Source: JAHEJE01 sp965216335
GTDB lineage: Bacteria; Pseudomonadota; Alphaproteobacteria; Rhizobiales; Aestuariivirgaceae
Assembly (NCBI GenBank): GCA_965216335.1
Contig: OZ244154.1
Location: forward strand, 3,410,001-3,474,000
Reading direction: 5' to 3'
Length of the DNA stretch: 64,000 nucleotides
A model generated the notes under the pieces. That model saw nothing but the letters and a program-made list of their open reading frames with translations. It ran no database searches and was not told the origin of the DNA. The number at the start of each line of letters is the position of its first letter. The stretch's first letter is position 1. Position numbers and translations under genes: made by a program. Of this stretch, positions 28,379 to 35,905 are shown one piece after another.

Positions 28379-29767
28379 TCAAGCTGTCCTCAAGTACCAC
28401 TCATAATCGAGAGCGTGAATGTTGAAGTGGTGGTTGTCGCATTCAAAACTTCGTGCGGCGTGAAACACCTTGCACCACTCCTCGCCGAGATAGTCCGGCA
28501 GCACGCGGCCCTCATCGAACGCCGCAAGCGCGACCGGCCAGCGGATCGGCAGCTCGACGCCGCCCTCCTGGGCATACCCGTCACCCACCGTTGGCGGTTG
28601 CGGATCGATGCCCGCCGTGATGCCGTGATGCATGCCCGCCAGCACTGCGGCGACCACCAGGTAGGGATTGGCGTCGGCGCCCGACACCCGGTGTTCGATG
28701 CGCACCGATGCATCCTCTCCACCGGGCACGCGCAGGGGCAGGGTGCGGTTGTCGCCGCCCCAGATGCCCTTGACCGGGGCATAGGCGCCGGGCCTGAGCC
28801 GCCGGTAGGAATTGGCATTGGGCGCGAACACCGCCATCGCCTCGGGCATGGTGGACAGAAGGCCGCCGATGGCATGGCGCAGTGTGTCGCTGATCGGTCG
28901 GCCGACCGCCGCGTCCATTTCGCCGACCAGAACGTTGTTGCCGTCCTTGTCGACAAGGCTGACATGGACATGCAGGCCCGAGCCGGCGCTGTCGGCGAAC
29001 GGCTTGGCCATGAAGGTGGCGATGGTGCCGTGATGGCGCGCCACCTGCTTGATCGCCCGCTCCAGCATCACCGCCTGGTCGCAGGCCTTCAGCGCATCGG
29101 CCGAGTGATGCAGGTTGATCTCGAACTGGCCGGCGGCGAATTCCGATACGATGGTCTCGGCCGGTATCCCCTGAACCTCGCAGGCCGCATGGATGTCGCC
29201 GAGCAGCGCCTCGAAATCGTAGACGTCGTCGAGGCCGTAGACGTTTGTGGTGTTGCTGCGCCAGTTGGTGTGCGGCGAGCGGGCCGGATGCACCTTGCCC
29301 TGCGCTGCATCGTCCTGATCGACAAGGTAGAACTCGTACTCGATGGCGATCACCGGCGTCAGGCCGATCTCGGCGAAGCGCTCCAGCACCCGGGCGAGGA
29401 TGTGTCGCGGATCGGCAAAGTGCGGCACGCCGTCCTCGTCGACCATCGAGGCCAGCGCCTGACCCGTCGGCCGCCTGGCCCAGGGCACCGGCTTGAGCGT
29501 GCTGGGCACGGCCTTGCAGAAGTAATCCGGATCGCCGTCGCCGCCGCCGTAGTTGAGGGTGCTGATGTTGCTGCCCGTCCAGTCGAGAATGTAGTTGGAG
29601 CCGGGCAGCCGGACGCCTTCGGTATAGAGTTTCCTGACATAGTCGCGGCCCAGTTGCTTGCCGCGCAGGATGCCGTTCATGTCGACCACCATCATGTCGA
29701 AAGTGGTGATGTCGGGATGGGCGGCGAGAAACGCCTCGACCTCCTGCAGTGAATTCTGCGCGCTCAT
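28379..29767 (-). CDS. glutamine synthetase-like ligase, probable gamma-glutamylpolyamine synthetase
   Basis: 462 residues with GS catalytic-domain motifs: MAKPFADSAGSGLHVHVSL (active-site His region), NSYRRLRPGAYAP, and EHRVSGADANPYLVVAA. The N-terminal beta-grasp is short, as in PuuA-type ligases rather than true GlnA. Beside polyamine transport and aminotransferase genes, ATP-dependent gamma-glutamylation of putrescine or a similar amine is the likely reaction. It is divergent from a second paralogue at 29924 and 26 bp upstream of the GST gene on the same strand. Confidence 0.82.
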   Translation of the reverse strand: MSAQNSLQEVEAFLAAHPDITTFDMMVVDMNGILRGKQLGRDYVRKLYTEGVRLPGSNYILDWTGSNISTLNYGGGDGDPDYFCKAVPSTLKPVPWARRPTGQALASMVDEDGVPHFADPRHILARVLERFAEIGLTPVIAIEYEFYLVDQDDAAQGKVHPARSPHTNWRSNTTNVYGLDDVYDFEALLGDIHAACEVQGIPAETIVSEFAAGQFEINLHHSADALKACDQAVMLERAIKQVARHHGTIATFMAKPFADSAGSGLHVHVSLVDKDGNNVLVGEMDAAVGRPISDTLRHAIGGLLSTMPEAMAVFAPNANSYRRLRPGAYAPVKGIWGGDNRTLPLRVPGGEDASVRIEHRVSGADANPYLVVAAVLAGMHHGITAGIDPQPPTVGDGYAQEGGVELPIRWPVALAAFDEGRVLPDYLGEEWCKVFHAARSFECDNHHFNIHALDYEWYLRTA

Positions 29768-29923
29768 GGTCTACCTGTCTGCAATTGCCAATTCGGTTTG
29801 AGAAACAGTTGTTTCTTTTGACTTTTTATGAACCTGTGAATGCCATATTATGGGCTGCGGGGCACTTGATTTTTTCACCGATCCAGCCTTCGCAATCAAT
29901 TCAACGCAAGTCAAAGGTGTATC

Positions 29924-31273
29924 ATGGCGAGCCGCAAGCTCGAGAACTTCATCAAGAAAAACGGCATTGAGGAAGTCGAATGCCTGATCCCCGACATGGG
30001 CGGCGTCGCCCGCGGCAAGATCATTCCGGCCAACAAATTCGTGTCGGGCATGAGCTCGCGCGGCCTGCGCATGCCGGAGGAAATTTTCATCCTTACGGTG
30101 ACCGGGCGCTATGTCCAGGATGCCGACAGCACCAATCCGGCCGGCGCCGACATCTACATGCGCCCCGACGAAAAGACCATCCGCATGGTGCCGTGGTTCG
30201 AGGAACCGACCGCCCAGGTGATCTGCGATTGTTACTATCTCGATGACAGCTCGGTGGACATCGCGCCGCGCGCGGTTCTGCGCCGGGTGCTTGAGCTTTA
30301 TGCCGAGCAGAACTGGCGTCCGATCGTCGCGCCCGAGCTCGAATTCTATCTGGTCACAAAGAACGACAACCCGGACTATCCGCTGGAACCGCCGGTGGGC
30401 ATTTCCGGCCGCAAGGAGTCGGCCGGCCAGGCCTATGGCGTCGATGCCGCCAGCGAGTTCGAGGAGGTGATCAACCGGATCTACGACTATTGCGAGCCGC
30501 ACGGCATCGACATCGGCACCCTGTCGCACGAAAGCGGGCCGGCCCAGCTTGAGATCAACTTCAACCACGGCGACCCGATGGAGCTGGCCGACCAGGTGTT
30601 CCTGTTCAAGCGCGCCGTGCGCCAGGCGGCCCTGAAGCACGGTATCTTCGCCACCTTCATGGCCAAACCGCATGAGGGCGAGCCGGGCTCGTCGATGCAC
30701 GTTCATCAGTCGGTGGTCAACGCCAAGAACGGCAAGTCCCTGTTCGTCACCAAGTCGGGCAAGGAAAGCCGGCTGTTCCTGTCGCATATCGCCGGCCTGC
30801 AGCGCTACATGGGCGCGGCGATGCCGTTTCTGGCGCCGAATGTGAACTCCTACCGCCGTCTGGTGCCCTATTCGGACGCCCCGACCAATGTGCACTGGGG
30901 CCGCGACAACCGCACCGTGTCGCTGCGCGTGCCGAGTTCCGACCGCCAGGCCATGCGGGTCGAGAACCGCGTTGCCGGCGCCGACGCCAACCCCTACCTG
31001 GCAATCGCCGCGACGCTCGCCTGCGGCTACATCGGCATGATGGAAAAGCTCAAGCCCGGCAGCCCGGTGGAAGGCTCCGCCTACCGCTACGCCCACACCC
31101 TGCCGCTGCACCTGGAGGATGCGCTGTCCAAGCTCAACTACACCAAGCCCTTCAAACAGGTGTTCGGCGAACGCTTCGTCGAGGCCTATCAGGAGGTCAA
31201 GGAGTTCGAGATGGAGCAGTACCGCGAGGTGATCTCATCCTGGGAACGCGAATTCCTGCTGCTCAACGTGTGA
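29924..31273 (+). CDS. glutamine synthetase-like ligase, second gamma-glutamylpolyamine synthetase paralogue
   Basis: 449 residues; ATG 29924 has an AAAGGTG site. GS motifs: MAKPHEGEPGSSMHVHQSV, NVNSYRRLVPYSDAPTN, VENRVAGADANPYLAIAA. It shares the core with the divergent paralogue but differs in the N-terminal 100 residues, suggesting a different amine substrate. Two such ligases beside pot genes recall the spuB/puuA arrangements of other Proteobacteria. The 156-bp divergent region is AT-rich and should hold both promoters. Confidence 0.82.
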   Translation: MASRKLENFIKKNGIEEVECLIPDMGGVARGKIIPANKFVSGMSSRGLRMPEEIFILTVTGRYVQDADSTNPAGADIYMRPDEKTIRMVPWFEEPTAQVICDCYYLDDSSVDIAPRAVLRRVLELYAEQNWRPIVAPELEFYLVTKNDNPDYPLEPPVGISGRKESAGQAYGVDAASEFEEVINRIYDYCEPHGIDIGTLSHESGPAQLEINFNHGDPMELADQVFLFKRAVRQAALKHGIFATFMAKPHEGEPGSSMHVHQSVVNAKNGKSLFVTKSGKESRLFLSHIAGLQRYMGAAMPFLAPNVNSYRRLVPYSDAPTNVHWGRDNRTVSLRVPSSDRQAMRVENRVAGADANPYLAIAATLACGYIGMMEKLKPGSPVEGSAYRYAHTLPLHLEDALSKLNYTKPFKQVFGERFVEAYQEVKEFEMEQYREVISSWEREFLLLNV

Positions 31274-31286
31274 TGCCGACGGCTAA

Positions 31287-31428
31287 CGACCCTCCCCCTT
31301 GTGGGGAGGGTGGGCAGTGCGCAGCACTGACCGGGTGGGGTGAGTGGCAATCGCATTTTGCAGGATTGGCCGCGACCGGCCACTCCTGCCCCCACCCCTA
31401 ACCCCTCTCCACAAGGGGGAGGGGAACG
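31287..31428. repeat. type B inverted-repeat intergenic element, copy 2
   Basis: Starts CCCTCCCCCTTGTGGGGAGG, then GTGGGCAGTGCGCAGCACTG and ACCGGGTGGGG. The far arm carries CCCCCACCCC...CTCTCCACAAGGGGGAGGGG. It lies between the convergent glutamine-synthetase-like and nuclease-like genes, like copy 1. Confidence 0.8.
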
Positions 31429-31509
31429 TGCCGCAGCCGTGTTGCAAGCTGTTGCCCGGGACCGCTATTGCGATTGCCCCGCATTCCTGGGGCAAGGAGA
31501 GAACCCGGT

Positions 31510-31980
31510 CTACTGGGCCGGCATGCTGAAATACGGTCGTGATCCGTCGGCTGACGTCGCCCGCCACAGGCCGCGTTGCTTCTGCTTGGCTTCTTCCATT
31601 TTCGATCTGTAGGCAACAGGCGCGCCCTTGGGGGCCACGGCCCAGCCGGCATGGAGCTGGCCGTAGGACAGGTCGTAGCCGTCCGCTGTGCAGCGGTGGG
31701 TTTTCCCCTCTGCCTCATGGCAGACGACATGGGCGCCGACGGTGATGTCAATCAGCCCCGCCCGGGCCAGCACGCCGCAGTCCAGCGTCTTGCCGCGCAG
31801 GACGCAGTCGGCGCCCAGCTCAGGCACGGCGATATCCGCAAGGCGCACCTCGCGCCCGGCCACGACCATCGTCGCGCCGTCGATGACGGAGGCGGTTCCC
31901 GTGACGGCGTCGCCGGCCAGCGCACCACCGGCCAAGGCGACCAACACGGCGGCGCCGATGCTGCTGCGTAAGCATGCCAT
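31510..31980 (-). CDS. exported thermonuclease-fold protein, probably catalytically degenerate
   Basis: 156 residues with a Sec signal (LRSSIGAAVLVALAGGALAG). The following region matches the staphylococcal-nuclease fold: GTASVIDGATMVVAGREVRL then DIAVPELG. Against the family motif DGDT...RLxxxDxPE, the second Asp of DGDT is Ala, and the Asp before xPE is Ala. The later catalytic Arg is not evident. Arg and Glu remain. Two calcium-ligand losses suggest a binding or structural role. It lies 162 bp after the NPC-repeat gene on the same strand and could be its operon tail. Confidence 0.7.
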   Translation of the reverse strand: MACLRSSIGAAVLVALAGGALAGDAVTGTASVIDGATMVVAGREVRLADIAVPELGADCVLRGKTLDCGVLARAGLIDITVGAHVVCHEAEGKTHRCTADGYDLSYGQLHAGWAVAPKGAPVAYRSKMEEAKQKQRGLWRATSADGSRPYFSMPAQ

Positions 31981-32142
31981 GCACTTTGCTCCACAAAAAG
32001 GGCCTGCGCCGGGTGTTACGCCGCCGCAGGTCCGGATTGCTCAGTCAGCCATACCGTCGGTATGATCCCTCGCCTTGAGGAAGACCGTTGTCACACCAAC
32101 TCGGCACACCAGTCGGAAAAGCTACCGCTGGCACAGCCAGTG

Positions 32143-33960
32143 CTAGTTGCGCACCTCTTCCGGCAGGAACAGCATGAAGTCGTTGTCCTCGCCGCCGACA
32201 TGGCAGTCGTGACAGAAGGCCATGCCGGCCGAGTTCTTGGCATTGGTCACACCGAACGTGCCGCCGCCGGGCATCACCATGGCATAGCGCCAGTCGGCGG
32301 TGTCCTTGTTCCAGCCTTTGGTCATCTTTTCCATGATGAACAGCGGGCCCATGGTCGCCTGGCCGTTCTTGCCGACGGTATAGCTCGGCTTGGCCAGCGT
32401 CGATCCGATCGGCATGGCTGTCACCTGGTCGTACTTGCCGTAGGTCTTCCTGGCGATCTTGTTGGCGTAGTTCTGCACGAACCGTCCGCCATGCGTATCG
32501 CTGCGGTAACCGTGCTTGGCGAAGCTGGCCCACTTGCCCCACCTGGCGGTCGCCCAGTGCTCGCCGCCCTTGTAGGTCTTGACCAGCTGTGGCTTCAGAC
32601 AGTCGTAGAGAGCGGCTTGTTCGGCAGCTGTCAGATCGGCACCGCCGCCTGCTGCCGCACACGGATTGCAGGGATTGCACGGGTTGCATGGATTGGCTGC
32701 CGCGCAGGGGTTGCACGGATTGCATGGGTTTGAAGCCTTGGCCGCCGCACAGGGGTTGCACGGGGAGGCGGTCTTCAAACGTGGCACATAGCATTCCGTA
32801 GCCCCGGCGCTCTTGCCGCCGGCCGCGCATGGGTTGCATGGGTTGCAGGGATTTGCCGCACCGCATGGATTGCACGGATTCGCAGCCGCACACGGGTTGC
32901 ACGGGTTACATGCGGCCTTGGCGGCTGCGCATGGGTTGCAAGGGTTGCAAGGATTGCAGGCTGCCTTGGCGGCCGCGCACGGGTTGCACGGGTTACATGC
33001 GGCCTTGGCGGCTGCGCATGGGTTGCAGGGATTGCACGCTGCCTTGGCGGCTGCGCATGGGTTGCACGGGTTACATGCGGCCTTGGCGGCTGCGCATGGG
33101 TTGCAGGGATTGCACGCTGCCTTGGCGGCTGCGCATGGGTTGCACGGGTTACATGCGGCCTTGGCGGCTGCACACGGGTTGCAAGGATTACATGCGGCCT
33201 TGGCGGCTGCGCATGGGTTGCAGGGTTTGCACGCTGCCTTGGCGGCTGCGCATGGGTTGCACGGGTTACATGCGGCCTTGGCGGCTGCGCATGGGTTGCA
33301 AGGATTGCACGCTGCCTTGGCGGCTGCACACGGGTTGCACGGATTACATGCGGCCTTGGCGGCGGCGCACGGGTTGCATGGATTGCACGGGCTGCACGAA
33401 GCCGCCACCTTGAAAGAACCCAGGGCAACACCGGTCAACGCGCCCAGCCCGCCGGGAACGCCGGAAGGAACAAACTGGCTTGCCCCGCACGGGTTGCACG
33501 GGTTGCAGGGATTGCACGGGTTGCAGGGATTGCATGGGTTGCACGGATTGCAGGACGCGACCTTGAAGCTGGCCGTCGGGTTCACACTGGCGGACGTGTT
33601 GCCGGGAACGCCGGAAGGAACAAGCTGGCTTGCTCCGCACGGGTTGCAAGGATTGCAGGGATTGCACGGGTTACAAGGGTTGCACGGATTACAGGATGCG
33701 ACCTTGGTGCGGGCCGTTGGGTTTGCGTTGACGGAGCTGCCGGAGGGCGCGCCTTGGGGAGCAAGCTGGTTGCCGCTGCATGGGTTGCAGGGATTGCACG
33801 GGTTGCAGGGATTGCAAGGCTTGCAGGCGCTACACGACGCCATGACCTCGGTGACGCTGACGCCGGCGACGACCGCCACGGCGGCAAAGCCACTTGCAAC
33901 GACGATGGCCATCGGCACGGCAGCGGCGGTTGAAAGCAGCTGTTGACGTGTGGATTTCAT
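32143..33960 (-). CDS. exported Asn-Pro-Cys repeat protein with C-terminal cytochrome P460-type domain
   Basis: 605 residues in three parts. Residues 1-41 are an export signal or membrane anchor (hydrophobic about 12-37). Residues about 43-436 are repeats: three blocks of uninterrupted NPC triplets (about 4, 6 and 7), split by linkers of GASQLVPSGVPG type. Then come about 13 copies of the 13-mer AAAKAACNPCNPC, then mixed NPC runs; in all nearly 60 NPC triplets. Residues about 440-605 resemble the cytochrome P460 family (GPLFIMEKMTKGWNKDTADW, YAMVMPGGG) and end with one c-type heme site, CHDCH (583-587). P460 proteins oxidise hydroxylamine or bind NO; function here is unknown. It lies 186 bp downstream of the FGE-like gene with its own candidate promoter; GGAGGG precedes the ATG. 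Confidence 0.85.
   Translation of the reverse strand: MKSTRQQLLSTAAAVPMAIVVASGFAAVAVVAGVSVTEVMASCSACKPCNPCNPCNPCNPCSGNQLAPQGAPSGSSVNANPTARTKVASCNPCNPCNPCNPCNPCNPCGASQLVPSGVPGNTSASVNPTASFKVASCNPCNPCNPCNPCNPCNPCNPCGASQFVPSGVPGGLGALTGVALGSFKVAASCSPCNPCNPCAAAKAACNPCNPCAAAKAACNPCNPCAAAKAACNPCNPCAAAKAACKPCNPCAAAKAACNPCNPCAAAKAACNPCNPCAAAKAACNPCNPCAAAKAACNPCNPCAAAKAACNPCNPCAAAKAACNPCNPCAAAKAACNPCNPCNPCAAAKAACNPCNPCAAANPCNPCGAANPCNPCNPCAAGGKSAGATECYVPRLKTASPCNPCAAAKASNPCNPCNPCAAANPCNPCNPCNPCAAAGGGADLTAAEQAALYDCLKPQLVKTYKGGEHWATARWGKWASFAKHGYRSDTHGGRFVQNYANKIARKTYGKYDQVTAMPIGSTLAKPSYTVGKNGQATMGPLFIMEKMTKGWNKDTADWRYAMVMPGGGTFGVTNAKNSAGMAFCHDCHVGGEDNDFMLFLPEEVRN
32890..33380 (-). repeat. 39-bp in-frame tandem repeat (13-residue unit) inside the NPC-repeat gene
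   Basis: About 13 tandem 39-bp units, each encoding AAAKAACNPCNPC. Units alternate small synonymous variants (TTGCACGGGTTACATGCGG versus TTGCAGGGATTGCACGCTG on the plus strand), hinting at growth by duplication of pairs. One unit codes KPC instead of the first NPC, and one has an extra NPC. Copy number is likely to vary between strains through slippage. Confidence 0.85.
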
Positions 33961-34053
33961 GAAGTAGGTCCCTCCGGGTTTGCTTTTTGTCGTTTTGCCC
34001 CGGCGCGCGCCGGTAGCGGATTGAAAACTGTCAGCTCACCCTAAGGCTTCGCC

Positions 34054-34102
34054 GGCATAGGTGGAGTCAATTCAATGTCAACCGACAGTCACATTGATGT
34101 GA
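34054..34102 (-). promoter_or_regulatory. candidate promoter and palindromic operator for the NPC-repeat gene
   Basis: On the minus strand TTGACA (34076-34081) is followed after 16 bp by TATGCC (34054-34059). Seven bases upstream of the -35 is the perfect 14-bp palindrome TCACATTGATGTGA (34089-34102), well placed for an activator. Half-sites TCACA/TGTGA recall CRP/FNR-family targets, but spacing is not canonical. This suggests regulation separate from the upstream FGE-like gene. Confidence 0.45.
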
Positions 34103-34146
34103 ACGTTTTTCGGACGGCGGAACGGGCAATTGTCGCGGCAGGATAG

Positions 34147-35004
34147 CTACTCGCGGACCAGCCGGAAGCCGATCAGGATGTGCTTGATGTGATCGGGCCG
34201 GGAATGCCGCGCCGCCGGCCGGCACACCCCGCAGCCCTTGTCGTCCCACGATCCGCCCTTGACGATGTGGCGACCGTCGCCGGCCTGGGTCGATGTCCAC
34301 TCAAACACCTGGCCGGCCGCATCGAGCATGCCGAACGGGCTGGCGCCGGCTGCAAACATGCCCACCGGCACAGTGCTGAAGGGGCCCCGGTCGTAGCTGT
34401 TGAGCAGCGCAGGGTCATATGTGTCGCCCCACGGAAAACGCCTGCCGTCGATGCCGCGCGCCGCCTTCACCCACTCGTCTTCGCTGGGCAGCCGCCAGCG
34501 CTGGCCGGTCACCCCGCTAAGCCACTTTGCAAATGCCCGCGCATCGTCGATTGACACCAATACAACCGGATGGGCTTCGCGACCCTTGGGGCCATCGGCG
34601 CTGCGCCATCCGTAGCGCAACGTGCGCATGAACCGGTGATTGAGGCGGTAGCCCCTCCATTCGGTTGGCGTCACCTGCGGCCGCCGGTGCCCGGTGGCCT
34701 TCACGAAGGCGGAATAATAGGCATTGGTGACCGGCCTGCGCATGATGGAAAAGCCATTGAGGTGCTTTTCGCGGCGCGCGCCCTCGCGGTCGTACCAGCC
34801 CTGCTTGCGGGTGACCGAATGGCCGTAGGCAGCTTCATCGAGCCGATAGGCCGCCTCGCGCTCGGCGGCATCCGAGCCGGCAACGAACGGACCGGCGGGA
34901 ATGTCGACGACGGCGGGCGGCGCGAAACTCGTTTCGGTGTGACCGGCACCCGCAGCCGCCAGGATGAACACCAGTGCCGCGGCCAGCGGCCCAAGCCGGC
35001 GCAT
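34147..35004 (-). CDS. exported formylglycine-generating-enzyme-like (SUMF1/FGE) protein
   Basis: 285 residues. Sec signal MRRLGPLAAALVFILAAAGAG, so periplasmic. FGE-fold landmarks are present: MRRPVTNAYYSAFV, HPVVLVSIDDARAFAKWLS, WRLPSEDEWVKAARG, FPWGD, GMLDAAGQVFEWT, KGGSWDDK and IGFRLVRE at the end. Classic FGE uses two cysteines five residues apart after GGS; here only the second aligned Cys is kept, and the pair is CGVC (C258, C261). The start ATG shares its A with the TGA of the preceding gene (TGATG), so the two are translationally coupled. The next gene encodes a protein full of Cys-Asn-Pro motifs, reminiscent of the FGE target core CxPxR. Whether it oxidises Cys is unknown. Confidence 0.82.
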   Translation of the reverse strand: MRRLGPLAAALVFILAAAGAGHTETSFAPPAVVDIPAGPFVAGSDAAEREAAYRLDEAAYGHSVTRKQGWYDREGARREKHLNGFSIMRRPVTNAYYSAFVKATGHRRPQVTPTEWRGYRLNHRFMRTLRYGWRSADGPKGREAHPVVLVSIDDARAFAKWLSGVTGQRWRLPSEDEWVKAARGIDGRRFPWGDTYDPALLNSYDRGPFSTVPVGMFAAGASPFGMLDAAGQVFEWTSTQAGDGRHIVKGGSWDDKGCGVCRPAARHSRPDHIKHILIGFRLVRE

Positions 35005-35750
35005 CACGCGCTCTTGCGGTCCTGGCCGAGCGCGGCATCGACCAGTGCCAGCTGCTGGTCGACGTCGATCTTGACGATCGAGGTGATTTCCAGATCGCGG
35101 TCTTCGTAGACGTCGGTTCCCGGCCGGCTGACCGCCCAGGTCCGGATCGACCTGTCGCGCTCTTCCAGCAGCGCCTTGATCTGCGGCCGGAACAGTTTCA
35201 GCATCGCGGTGATCCACTGGTTGGTCGCCAGGCACGGATAGGTGTGGTCGATCTCGAACCGGTCGAGCATCGCGATGGCATCGCCGGCGCTGTAGAATGT
35301 CTCGTCGGTCACCCAGCGGTTGGTGGTGAACAGTCCGATGGGAAAGCCCGGCCCGTCCATCGAAATGGCGACGAAATGCGCCAGCGCATCATTGCCCACC
35401 GGCCGCTTGGCCTTGCCGGCATAGGGCACCGGCTCGATGCCCGCCGGCATGCCCTTGGCGCGCAGGAACGTGTGGAAGTGGCCATGCTCACCGCTCTCCG
35501 GCCGGTGCGCGTGATAATAGTACTGCGCGTGGCTGATGCTGTCGTAGACATCGCCCTTGGGATAGTGGTCGAGTTCGTAGAACGTGCCCTGATGGGCCAG
35601 GCACTGGCCGACCAGGTTCTGGCTTGCCCGCTGCAGCACCCGGTAGCTCTCGTGGATCGCAGCACCGGCGCTGCGCATTTCCAGGAGCCGCTCGCGCGAC
35701 AGGGCGGAAATCGCCTTGCCGGCGTCGAATGTCATATCTGTTTCACTCAT
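35004..35750 (-). CDS. uncharacterised His-rich protein, first gene of the FGE/NPC locus
   Basis: 248 residues, no signal peptide or TM. It contains a striking His/Tyr segment (about 60-95: YELDHYPKGDVYDSISHAQ then YYYHAHRPESGEHGHFHTF) and a conserved-looking FTTNRWVTDETFY region, suggesting a metal site in a cytoplasmic enzyme. I recall similar proteins labelled as a domain of unknown function (DUF6969-like), which cannot be checked here. TGA overlaps the ATG of the FGE-like gene by one base. An alternative start lies five codons in. Function unassigned. Confidence 0.7.
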   Translation of the reverse strand: MSETDMTFDAGKAISALSRERLLEMRSAGAAIHESYRVLQRASQNLVGQCLAHQGTFYELDHYPKGDVYDSISHAQYYYHAHRPESGEHGHFHTFLRAKGMPAGIEPVPYAGKAKRPVGNDALAHFVAISMDGPGFPIGLFTTNRWVTDETFYSAGDAIAMLDRFEIDHTYPCLATNQWITAMLKLFRPQIKALLEERDRSIRTWAVSRPGTDVYEDRDLEITSIVKIDVDQQLALVDAALGQDRKSA

Positions 35751-35905
35751 GCAATTGTATGTAGCGTAATTCAGCCATGCTGCAAAACATGCTCTTTCAA
35801 CACTGCGTGAAGGGCATCTACATGAAGGGCATCTAAGAGTGTCACTTGCCTAGCCCCCGGGCCGTTGTGGTATGCTGCGGCGTGATTGCGAAACCGGGGA
35901 GCCAC

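Noticed and set aside
32890..33380. Regular 39-bp repeats considered as a CRISPR array
   Set aside because: No unique spacers between repeats, and the units are in frame within a protein gene.
32813..33946. 377-codon + strand frame with GLHGLHGLQ repeats opposite the NPC gene
   Set aside because: It is the reverse reading of the NPC repeats; no signal, ribosome site or terminal domain, whereas the minus strand has an export signal and a heme domain.
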